From Anopheles merus (Eukaryota > Arthropoda > Insecta > Diptera > Culicidae), in NCBI RefSeq assembly GCF_017562075.2, contig NC_054083.1:248001-312000 (forward strand): DNA of 64,000 nucleotides, in the 5' to 3' direction. The notes below the pieces were generated by a model. The model made no database searches. It was given only the letters and a program-made list of their open reading frames with translations, and was not told where the DNA came from. Shown one piece after another: positions 35,938-46,339 of the stretch; the first letter of the stretch is position 1, and each line of letters begins with the position of its first letter. The position numbers and the translations under genes are program-made.

Positions 35938-38900
35938 TCAACCGATGCACCTTGCCAAACCTATGGCTAAACAGTTTCGCTGAAACGTTGCAGTCGGTAG
36001 TCCCTTTGTCAGCATATCTGCCTGCTGGTTCGCTGTCGGGATATCCTTGAGGACAATCTGTCTGTCCTTCACCAAGTCTTTCAAGAAGAACAGCTTAACA
36101 TCAACATGTTTCAGCCTTCCCAGTCCCTTGGGGTCTTTCACGATGCTCATCGCTGACTGGTTATCTTCGAAATAGGTCACTGGAAAATCCACCTTGCAGC
36201 CAAGGTCATAAAGCAGACGCGACATCCACACCCCATGACGAACAGCAACACATAGAGCCGTCAATTCAGCTTCCGTCGAAGACAGCGCCACGGTTTGTTG
36301 TTTCCGGGTGATCCAGGCCACGGTCGATCCGAACATTTTGAAAACGCTTCCGCTCACTGATCGTCTATCGTTGGGGTCATTGGCCCAATCTGCATCCGAA
36401 TACACCTCCAGCGCTTTTCCTCTGCCTCTGCGATACACGAGCCCCATATCTAGAGATCCTTGTATGTAGCGAAGGATTCTCTTGAGATGTGTCCAATGCT
36501 CGTCCGTTGGACAACTCTGATACTGACTGAAGAAGTTCACTGCAGCGGCCAGATCAGGTCTTGTCGTCTGAGCTGCATACATCAGACAACCTACTAATTC
36601 ACGATAGGGTTGCGACGTACGTTTATCCTCGTCGCCTTTCATCAGCTTTAGACGATACTCGATAGGTGTCGAACAAGGTTTACATGTCTCCATCTTGAAC
36701 CGTCGCAAGACATCTTGAAGATAATGGCGCTGGTGAATCTGCATCACACCTTGTTCCCTATCGTAGCTTATGTTCATTCCAAGAAAGCACTTCACCTCAC
36801 CAATATCTTTCATCTCGAATTCGTTTGATAGGCATCTTTTGACACAAACCACATCCTCTAGAGCTGAACCCACGATCACGAGGTCATCCACGTACAACAC
36901 GATGATAACAATGCCGTTTTTCGTTGATCTTATGTAAAGGCACTGGTCGTTTAGACTCCGTCTAAAACCCAAACGTCCATGAACAAAATCGTCAAACCGA
37001 TCATTCCATGCTTTAGACGCCTGCTTAAGACCGTACAGAGATTTATGTAAACGGCACACAAGATCTCCGTCAGTCTGAAAACCCTCAGGCTGTGTCATGA
37101 AAATCTCCTCCGTTAACGTGCCGTTCAAGAAGGCAGTTCGAACATCCATCTGATGCACTATCATCTTTGCTTCATTAGTATAAGCCAAGACCATGCGCAG
37201 AGTATCCAATTTAGCAACCGGAGAATATGTTTCATTGTAATCGAAACCGTAACGCTGGCTAAAACCTCTAGCCACTAAGCGAGCTTTATAACGACAAGGT
37301 TGGTTATCCATGCTCCGCTTCATTGCAAACACCCATTTGCATGAAATAGGTGTCCTATTCTCCGGTAGCTTTACTAACTCCCATGTCTTATTCCTTTCCA
37401 AGGACTGCATCTCTTCAGCAACAGCCTTTTTCCATTCGTTCCAATCCTCGCGCTGACGAGCTTCTGCTAGTGAGGTCGGTAAATTCTCAACATAATTTGT
37501 GGCATTCAATGCGTATGCTGCATATTCCACCGCATAGTCTTTGTGCCACACAGGAACCGTCCGTTGTCGTTTTGAAGTTTCATCATCAGGAACCACTTCA
37601 ACATCAGAATTCAGGCTAGGAGTCGTGTCATACCCTTCCGCAGATTCGATGTCATGGTCATTGTTACTTGCTTCATCGTCTAACTCAACATCATCTGATG
37701 AACCTTCTCTATTCATTGGTGTCAAAAAGAAATCGTCGTGTGACATATCTTCAATTGCTTCTGAAGTAATATGACAGCCTTCCAAAAATACAACATCACG
37801 CACGTGCACAATTTCATGCTGCTCCGGGTTCCAAACCCTATACCCATTCACAGAGTATCCTACTAAAACTCCTTTCCAAGCCTTGGCATCCAGCTTAGCA
37901 CGTTGTTCTTTCGGAATGTGAACGTACACATCACATCCAAAAATTCTGAGCTTTGTCAAATCAGGTTTCTTACCTTCCCATCTTTCGTATGGAGTCTTGT
38001 TGTCATCGATCGCATTCGTGGGGCTGCGGTTGAGAAGGTATGCAGCCGTTTGAATGGCTTGCCCCCAAAATCGCTTATCGATTCCGGAATCCTGCAGCAT
38101 TGTTCTGGCCTTGTCAACCAAGGTACGGTTCATCCGCTCGCTAACCCCGTTTTGCTGAGGTGTATGTGGAATTGTTCACTCCACAACGATACCACTCTGC
38201 TTCAGGAATTGCTCAAACTGCTTGCTTCGGTATTCACCGCCATTGTCACAACGTAAACGGCTGATCCGTTGACCAAACTTTGCGGTAACAATAGCCTCGT
38301 ACTCACAAAAACGCTTGAACACCTCATCCTTTGACTGAATCAGAAAAACCATACAAAATGGCTCCAGTCGTCTACGAAAGACACGAAGTATTTCACACCA
38401 CCGTTACCAACTGGAGTAACTGGACCACAAACATCCGAATGAATGAGCTCTAACACTCGCGACGATCGTTTTTCATTACGCGATGGAAACGGATTCCGTG
38501 TTTGCTTCCCGGTTAAACAAGACTCGCACACCACAACATTTTTGTCGGTACATTTCACTTTCAGCCCAGAAACCATTTCATTCCGAATCAATTGCTCAAT
38601 ACTGCGCACGTTTAAGTGACCAAGACGCTTATGCCATAATTCCAGCTCTTTAGACACTCGACCTGTCGTCATCATCGAATATTCACCACGCTTCACATAA
38701 CTAAAATCTAGTTGATATAATTTTCCAACACATGAACCACACGCGACAATTTCCAAACCACGATAAATCTGTACCGCTCCGTTTGCATATACCACTTTCA
38801 TACCAGCAGCATCGACACGCATTACTGAGAAAAAATTACAACGCAAATCAGGCACATATAAAACATTTCGCACCACGCACTCAATTTGCTTTCCGAACGC

Positions 38901-39908
38901 ATTGCTGATGATCTTCACGTTTCCAGAATATTCCGCACGAATCGTCACATCATCCTTAGCAATCGCAATTTCAATCGGATTTTCCAATAGCCACATTTCA
39001 TCGAAAAACTCTTTGTTATTCACCAGATGATCGGAACAGCCCGAATCTATATACCACTCCATTTTGTTAAAGCATCCCGCATTTACACCAACAAAACTAA
39101 CACTTGCTTCACCGACGTGTGCCTTCGATGTATTGGTGTCACTTTGCCTTTTGTTCGGACACTCAGATAACTTATGTCCGATAACCTTGCAGCCAAAACA
39201 CCTAACCTTACTTTTCTGCTGCCAATTTGGCCTCGTGCCAGAGAATGCAGCTTCATTTTCCGGTGCGCGAAGATTTACACTCTTTCTTTTTGTTTCTTCG
39301 TCAAGCAACCTACATTTAACGAATTCGATGGACAGACTCTCCTCGGGCATTGTTTCCAATGCTGTTACAACGGTCGAATATGACGATCCGAGCGTAACTA
39401 ACAAATGGCAAACCACATCAAGCTCTTCCAGCACAGCACCAGTAGCCCGATATTCCCGCACTAGTTTATCAAACTTTAAAAAATGCTGCTGAAGTGTTCC
39501 GCCCTCGAAACGAAGAGTAAGCATTTGTCGCTTCAAATGCATGCGACTTGCAATGCTGCGTCGCTCGAACACACGCCGAAGAGCATCCCATACGTCCTTT
39601 GGAGTTTTCTGGTCCTGAATGTACTCCAATTGCGAGTCGTGTATTCTCGATACAAGTAATGATTTGCATCGCCGATCTAACTTGGCCCGCGCTTCACGGT
39701 TCCGCTCCTTTTCCCTAGCTATCGCCTCACTATCTCCCGCCTCGTCCTTCAGCACCTCTAGCCCATCCGCGTTCGTATTAATGCACTCTAACAGCTCATG
39801 CTCCTCCAAGAGTATTGTCATGCGATACTTCCATGCGGTATAATTTGTGCCGTCAAACAGCGGGAGAAAATGACGATCGTTCTTTTCTTGCTCCATCACA
39901 ATACACAA
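35938..39908 (-). pseudogene. Array unit 6: copia Gag-Pol with TGA and one frameshift
   Basis: Pol 35938-38133 is intact; the shared TGA is at 38176-38178. One A is missing in a run near 38356 compared with all sisters, which shifts the frame within the integrase core. Carries Thr in AYTNEAK like unit 1, whereas units 2-5 have Ala. Confidence 0.9.
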
Positions 39909-39964
39909 TTTCGATTATTCACTTTCCCTTTGTTCAAAAACGTGCTGGGCCCATAACCTAAAAT

Positions 39965-40129
39965 TGTATTTATTTAAGCAAAAACGATATGCGACTTGTC
40001 GCTACAAAAGTACAGGAAAGAAGAAGTTCAATGAATCAAGATTAACGGCATGACTGCCAACCTAAAAGAGAGAAATGCGTTCCCAATGAACAAAGTCCAA
40101 ATGTCAAAGTGACATCCGAATAAGCAATA
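39965..40129 (-). repeat. Rightmost array LTR (5' LTR of unit 6), truncated
   Basis: Identical to the other array LTRs up to GCAATA at about 40129. The last ~27 bp are replaced by the BEL LTR, so the right-hand target duplication of the array cannot be seen. Confidence 0.88.
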
Positions 40130-40130
40130 T

Positions 40131-41034
40131 TGTTGCGGCAGCAACGGGTAGGTTGGTACGATTCAAAGTTTAACGAATATTTCATTTGCAACGGCTGAGT
40201 TTGGATAGAAATTCGAAGCTATTGTAACTTATCGTATGAGAACGAGATCGCTGGCCTAAATAAACATACATCTTGGGAACGGCCCGTTTCTTGAGTTCAT
40301 CGATAAGCATAAGCCACTCGACCAACGCGTAGGGTAATAAAAATATTTTAGATCTGGTGCACCCCGTAGGAGGACAGAAATGCATGAAGAACGACCGGAG
40401 AAAAAATGCATGAAGAACGAAAAATGCATATGTGCATGTAACGAATTCTTTCACCAATCGACCCAAAACGAAGACGTTATAAAATTTCAAGGGCGTCATA
40501 AAATTTCAAGTGTTCCTAGGATTAATCTAGAATGCGTGAAATTGAAGCGTAGACATAGCAGCATATGGAAACATAAAGATTATAAACAAACCGTTGCATG
40601 CACCAGCCAAAAAGGGCCACGGTACTTTCATACACTGGCACCCATACAATTAAACAACGTGTACGGACACGTTCAACACCTTCAAAAATGTTAGTATATA
40701 AGAACCAATTTTGTCAAATAAACGTTAGATCTAATTTAGAAACTGAACGGAAAACGTCTCGATTTTCTTTGAACGTCTTGGCCTTTCCTAGGTTTTTCTT
40801 TAGGTCTCATCCGGGTCCCTCAGCCCCCATCCGAAAAGTTATTGAATGAATTGTGCCACTTTCGAAGCATAGGTTCCCACGAACCGCGAACACTAGCCGA
40901 AAGTTTAATGTACAATTTATTGTGGTAACTCCTTTCGGGCAGAAACCCATCTTTATATAAATTTGTTTTCGGTTGGATCTCAGGACACTGAAGGCCTTTC
41001 CTTCGCGTGGCCTGGCCCGAGTTCCGCCGTCAAC
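40131..41034 (+). repeat. 5' LTR of BEL element
   Basis: About 904 bp, TGTTGCGG...GTCAACA. The first ~492 bp recur at 51733-52224. The 3' boundary is set by the following primer-site-like sequence. Confidence 0.82.
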
Positions 41035-41035
41035 A

Positions 41036-41052
41036 TTGGTGACTCCAGAGAG
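41036..41052 (+). other. Probable primer binding site of BEL element
   Basis: TGGTGACTCCAGAGAGG follows the LTR end after one base. The TGG start suits a tRNA 3'-CCA end; the tRNA was not identified. Confidence 0.6.
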
Positions 41053-41345
41053 GAAACGAATCCTTATTCGTCAAAACAAAAAACTCCAGTCAGGGAACAA
41101 CTTTCACATCAAGAGAGGATACGAAATTTATTCGATCCAGTTTGTAAAGAAAATAGCTCAGCTTTACAAGAACGAACCTGTCCAGAGAAGAAGGCGTTCA
41201 AACCCAAGGCTTAGGCCATTAGGAACAAGCGAACTCTACCTGTTGGATAAATCCTTCAGTTATTAAACAACTGACCTACGTGCTACCTTGAGGTATAACA
41301 TTTGATTAGGAAAGAAAACATTCTCTTAACGTAAAAGGAATATCA

Positions 41346-43197
41346 ATGGAAACTAGAATGAGTTCCAGGAGTAAAAAATTCTTTGTGGAAAACAAGGATG
41401 GCCATTGCAAACTTTGTACCAGGCCTGATGATGCTGACCCATCAATGGTTCAGTGTGATGAGTGTGATATATGGTTTCATCTATCCTGTACTAAGCTAGA
41501 GAAGAAGCCCGGCAAGGGGGAGGAATATCTTTGCGTAAAGTGTAAGTTCGATAACTCGAAGTCGATGCCTCAACCCGATGATCGCGGTCAAGATTCTGTA
41601 GTCAATGCTTTAATTGAAGCGTTGAAAAAGAATAGCATGAGTGATAGTACTTTCTACAAACGTACAACACTCCGAGAACTTCCTTTCTTCGATGGAAGAG
41701 CAAAGGATTGGCCTAAGTTCAAAAAGGCATTTGATGAAACCTCGGAGGAAGCTGGATTCAGTAACTTAGAAAATATGAATCGACTTCAAAAATATCTGAA
41801 GGGAGACGCAGAAAGAAGCGTAAGATCACTTTTCCTGGATCCTGTAAACGTTAAAATGATCATGAAAAGATTAGAGGAATTATTCGGAAGACCGGAATTA
41901 ATCTATCAAGAATTGCTCAGAGATGTTACAAGAATCCGAGTAGATAGTAATAAAATTCCGGAACTTAGCGAAGCGATTGAGGCGCTTGTAACGAATATAG
42001 AGATTATGGACGAAAAGTCCTATCTTTACGATCATAGACTGATTGATGAAATTGTAGGAAAATTACCCTATCATTTACAAACAAATTGGGTGGAACATAA
42101 GCAAACCGTTAAGCGAAATGAAATAATTAATTTATCTCATTTCTATAACTGGCTGTTGCCTATAGCCAACACAGTTCGAAAACTTCCAAAACGGAATGAA
42201 CGTCACGCGGTAAACATGCATGATAACCAAAATTCAACCAAGTATAACAATGGAAAGAGAAATAATCCTTTCGAAAGATCATATAACAGAGAAAAATCTT
42301 GCTCAAATAATAAGAGAGCAATAAAAAACACGCAACCATGGGTACTAAAATGTCTTATTTGTAACGCAGCTCACTTACCGTCGAACTGCGATACATTCAA
42401 ACAAAAGACGCTTAATGAAAAATTTGATCTTGCTAAATTACATCGATTGTGTTTGAGCTGCCTTAAGAGCAGAAATCACAAAACAAAAGAATGTCGATCA
42501 AGAATAACAAGCGATGTAGAGAATTGCAATCAACTAATTCATCCTTTACTTCATCGCCACGAAGCTCCCGCTGTTAATTATCATAAAATCACAAACGGAG
42601 TGGTTTACTTTCAAATTGTGCCTGTAATTCTCATCAATGGGGCAATCAAGCAAAAGACTTATGCCTTTTTAGATCCAGGCTCATCACTCACGTTGATGGA
42701 GGCAAATATGGCAGAAAAACTTCAACTGGATGGAACAAATGTTCCATTGACCATGACTTGGACACAAAATTTATCTGTCAATGAAAAGTGCAGTCAAAGA
42801 GTGGATTGCTTAATTCAGGGAAGTAACGATCAAACTATATACAAGTTAAAAGGAATAAGAACAGTTGAAAATTTACAACTACCACAGCAAAGTATTAACG
42901 TAGCCGATCTCAAAGAAAAATTTTCACATTTGAAGTCAGTACCAGCTGATTCTTATTTAAACGCTAAGCCAACAATACTTATTGGCTTGAATCACAGCCA
43001 CCTCCTAGTTGCAAACGCCAAGAAAGTAGGAAATCCAGATGAACCTGTGGCAATAAAAACAAAACTAGGATGGATCATTTTTGGGGAGGACAACACTCAG
43101 GAAATTCGTGAAACAAATCACTTTATGGTTCACAAAAGCGAACAGCTGATGAATGAGATGATAATGAAGTACTTCTCGATTGAAGACTTTGGCGTTA
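41346..43197 (+). pseudogene. BEL Gag-protease with N-terminal PHD finger, interrupted by transposon
   Basis: Starts at ATG 41346. Residues 21-66 form a textbook PHD-type Cys4-His-Cys3 finger (C21, C24, C37, C40, H45, C48, C63, C66, with W43). Then comes a DUF1759-type gag region (TLRELPFFDGRAKDWPKFK), two zinc knuckles (CLICNAAHLPSNC and CLSCLKSRNHKTKEC), and a DUF1758-type aspartic protease with FLDPGSS at the active-site position, Pro taking the place of the usual Ser/Thr. The frame is open up to the DNA transposon at 43198. Sequence on the far side (46340 on) continues the same reading frame, so Gag and Pol were one frame before insertion. The tail read past 43198 comes from the transposon's repeats. 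Confidence 0.88.
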
Positions 43198-44117
43198 CAG
43201 GGTTTCCCACGATTTATTGGTTGGTTCCCACGATTTATTGGTGCGTTCCCACGATTTTTTGGTCATTTCCCATAATTTTTTGGTAGCAACCCACGATTTA
43301 TTGGTCGGTTCCCAAATATTATTGGTCGGTTCCCAAATATTATTGGTCGTTTCCCAAATATTATTGGTCGGTTCCCAAATATTATTGGTCAGTTCCCATA
43401 ATTTTTTGATTTGTCGCGATATGATGTGTATACTCTAGCTAGAGCTTAATTTAGGGTGGCGTGGGGTGGCGTAGGGTGGTGTGAGGGGGTGTGGGGTGGA
43501 TGAGGTGATGTGGAGCGGTACGAGGTGGTTTGGTGTGTGGGGTGGGGTGGAAATATGTGGTGTGATATGAGATGAGGTGTGGTGAAGCTCGATGGGATAA
43601 GGAGAGATGATGGGAGTCAGAACGGGGCGAGGTGGGGTTGGGTTGGGTTTGGTGGGATAGTGGATGGATGCACCATAGGGGTGTAGTAAGTTGGCATGAG
43701 TAGATGTGTTAAGTGGGGTTGTATGTAATGGGTTGATGCGAGATGGGGTGATAGGTGGTAATGGGATGGGGTAAAGTGTGGTGGAATGGGATAGGATGGG
43801 GTAGCGCGGGGTGGGACGGTGGGGGAGGGAAGTAGGGGGTCGATGAGCAGAGCTGGGTTGATATGGAATTTGATTGTGTGATTTTTGGTTTGCATGTAAA
43901 AATAAAATTATGACATTCAAACTTAACTGTTGGCTTTTTTGGAGCATTTATTGCATTAAATGTTAATGTTTTGTTTAGCATTATTAACATTAACAGTTTG
44001 AGCGCTGGCTTTCTGCATTAAAACAGTGCAAGATAAAAGAGCGGTGAGAGCGTTTCGTTGGGTTACGATCGTTTACTCCCTTTCTGATCTTCAGAGACGA
44101 TGCTTTTTCTGCATTAT

Positions 44118-44163
<46 letters not shown>
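44118..44163 (+). repeat. (CT)n microsatellite
   Basis: About 23 CT units next to the left inverted arm, absent at the corresponding place in the right arm. Confidence 0.95.
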
Positions 44164-44167
<4 letters not shown>

Positions 44168-44423
44168 ATCCCGCTCATATTGTCTGAGACCATTCACAGA
44201 GAGTCAAGCAGACCATTCAAGCCGGCGATAGAAATCGATCGCCGTAGCGCCACAGCCATACTAAATGTCACACTAATAAACGCAGCCATACTAAAACATT
44301 AAAAACACTAAAAAAACACTACCAAAATAGAATAAAAAATCTATAAAATTAAAATTAATGATATCTTCGTTTAGTGATAATTATTTGTAACATCTATTAT
44401 ATTCTCAACATAATTCGTTTATA

Positions 44424-44668
44424 CAGGGTTTCCCACGATTTATTGGTTGGTTCCCATCATTTTTTGGTGGGTTCCCATATTTTTTTGGTGCGTTCCCACG
44501 ATTTTTTGGTCGTTTCCCAGAATTTGTTGGTCCAATTGTATTGATATCCAATCGGAAAATACCAATAAATTATGGGAACGAACCAAAAATCTATGGGATA
44601 CGACCAAAAAATCGTGGGAACGCACCAAAAAATCATGGGAACTGACCAATAAATCGTGGGAAACCCTG
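44424..44668. mobile_element. 245-bp MITE of the same family nested in the transposon
   Basis: Termini CAGGGTTTCCCACGATTTAT and its reverse complement match the outer element. Flanked by TA (44422-44423, 44669-44670). It consists almost wholly of ~21-bp units (TTCCCA...TTTTTTGGT) in one direction then the other, around a short unique centre. A derivative has therefore inserted into its own longer relative. Confidence 0.88.
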
Positions 44669-44720
44669 TAAGTAGTTTTTTTATATATTAATATTATTTA
44701 TTTAGAGAGGAGGTGTCTAC

Positions 44721-45476
44721 TTAATCCTCAATTATCTCCGAGTTGGATGATCGCGTTAGATACGGAATGATATTCCGAAAATAACTTTCGCAATCCCGTT
44801 GTGAAATTAAGTTTCTTCCGGTTTCTATGAGATCTGTCATCATCGCCTCATCGGTCGGATTCCCTCGTTTCACAATATTTTTCCATTTGCTAAACATATT
44901 TTCGATCGGGTTTAGAAATGGAGAATATGGTGGTAGAAATAATATTGTGAACGAGGAATACCTATCCACAATGGCTTTAATTGCCCTAGCATGATGAAAG
45001 CTTACGTTGTCCATTATTAATACGCCTTCACAAATGTTTCTCTCCTGCAAATCAATAAACAATTGCTCTAAGAAGCTACCAAAGCTAGACGTATTAAAGG
45101 CAAACCTTTGGGACGTATAGGAAATTACTTCGTTTTTGTTGATTGCGCAACAAATAGAAATATTTTTGGACTTTATGTGTGGCACACGCATGACTGCCGG
45201 GGTGCCCACTAACGATCGTCCATATCCTGTACGCATTGAAACGTTAAAACCTACCTCATCTATGAAAATAAATTTCTCTTCCGATACTTGACCCTGAAGT
45301 AGGTTTAAAAATTGATCTGCATATTGTTTCCGTTTTGTAATAGTCGACTCGCAATTCCTCCTCTCTGGAACTACTGAAGTTCTCTTAAAACTATAATTGA
45401 AGCCTTTAATGGCCCTATCAACGGTCGATTTCGAAACATCTATTCCGTAACTAGCACTAAGCCGTCTAAGAGACTA
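44721..45476 (-). pseudogene. DDE transposase fragment (IS630/Tc1/mariner type)
   Basis: Open from about 45476 to the stop at 44721. A helix-turn-helix-like stretch (LSASYGIDVSKSTVDRAIKG) is followed by the catalytic segments FIDEVGFN (first Asp), LIMDNVSFHHA (second Asp) and LPPYSPFLNPIENMF (Glu). There are 35 residues between the second Asp and the Glu, so the triad is DD35E by my count. The first ATG-started frame (45236) begins after the first Asp. The N-terminal DNA-binding region stops at the inverted arm, so the protein appears 5'-truncated and probably inactive. All three catalytic residues are retained. Confidence 0.83.
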
Positions 45477-46339
45477 AGATCGTCTCTGAAGATCAGAAAG
45501 GGAGTAAACGATCGTAACCCAACGAAACGCTCTCACCGCTCTTTTATCTTGCACTGTTTTAATGCAGAAAGCCAGCGCTCAAACTGTTAATGTTAATAAT
45601 GCTAAACAAAACATTAACATTTAATGCAATAAATGCTCCAAAAAAGCCAACAGTTAAGTTTGAATGTCATAATTTTATTTTTACATGCAAACCAAAAATC
45701 ACACAATCAAATTCCATATCAACCCAGCTCTGCTCATCGACCCCCTACTTCCCTCCCCCACCGTCCCACCCCGCGCTACCCCATCCTATCCCATTCCACC
45801 ACACTTTACCCCATCCCATTACCACCTATCACCCCATCTCGCATCAACCCATTACATACAACCCACTTAACACATCTACTCATGCCAACTTACTACACCC
45901 CTATGGTGCATCCATCCACTATCCCACCAAACCCAACCCAACCCCACCTCGCCCCGTTCTGACTCCCATCATCTCTCCTTATCCCATCGAGCTTCACCAC
46001 ACCTCATCTCATATCACACCACATATTTCCACCCCACCCCACACACCAAACCACACCACCCTACGCCACCCCACGCCACCCTAAATTAAGCTCTAGCTAG
46101 AGTATACACATCATATCGCAACAAATCAAAAAATTATGGGAACTGACCAATAATATTTGGGAACCGACCAATAATATTTGGGAACCGAGCAATAATATTT
46201 GGGAACCGACCAATAAATCGTGAGATGCTACCAAAAAATTATGGGAAATGACCAAAAAATCGTGGGAACGCACCAAAAAATTATGGGAAATGACCAAAAA
46301 ATCGTGGGAACCAACCAATAAATCGTGGGAAACCCTGTA

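Larger units (their letters stand above)
16977..40129 (-). mobile_element. Tandem array of six minus-strand copia units sharing LTRs
   Basis: The order LTR-internal-LTR-internal repeats with a period of 4,226-4,227 bp (gag starts at 20186, 24412, 28639, then 35682 and 39908 after an aberrant junction). Successive units share one LTR, and there is no host DNA or target duplication between them. This is the pattern produced by LTR-LTR recombination or insertion of circular/multimeric DNA. The left end continues at 5682-6242 and 11277-11650 across the Nup188 segment. The right end is an LTR truncated at 40129 by the BEL element. Units are near-identical. Confidence 0.92.
43198..46337 (-). mobile_element. 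Tc1/mariner-superfamily DNA transposon with ~0.9-kb inverted repeats
   Basis: Begins CAGGGTTTCCCACGA and ends in its reverse complement, flanked by TA (43196-43197, 46338-46339). The inverted arms run from 43198 to about 44101 and from about 45476 to 46337. Each starts with a block of ~21-bp tandem units (TTCCCA...ATTGGTCGG type), then a G/C-skewed stretch. A (CT)n run (44118-44163) lies just inside the left arm only. A transposase remnant lies between. It sits inside the BEL coding region. Confidence 0.88.

Noticed and set aside
43435..43990. Pro/His/Thr-rich minus-strand open frames (and the mirrored ones at 45590-46084)
   Set aside because: They arise from the G/C-skewed repeat arms of the DNA transposon, appear in both arms, and are low complexity.
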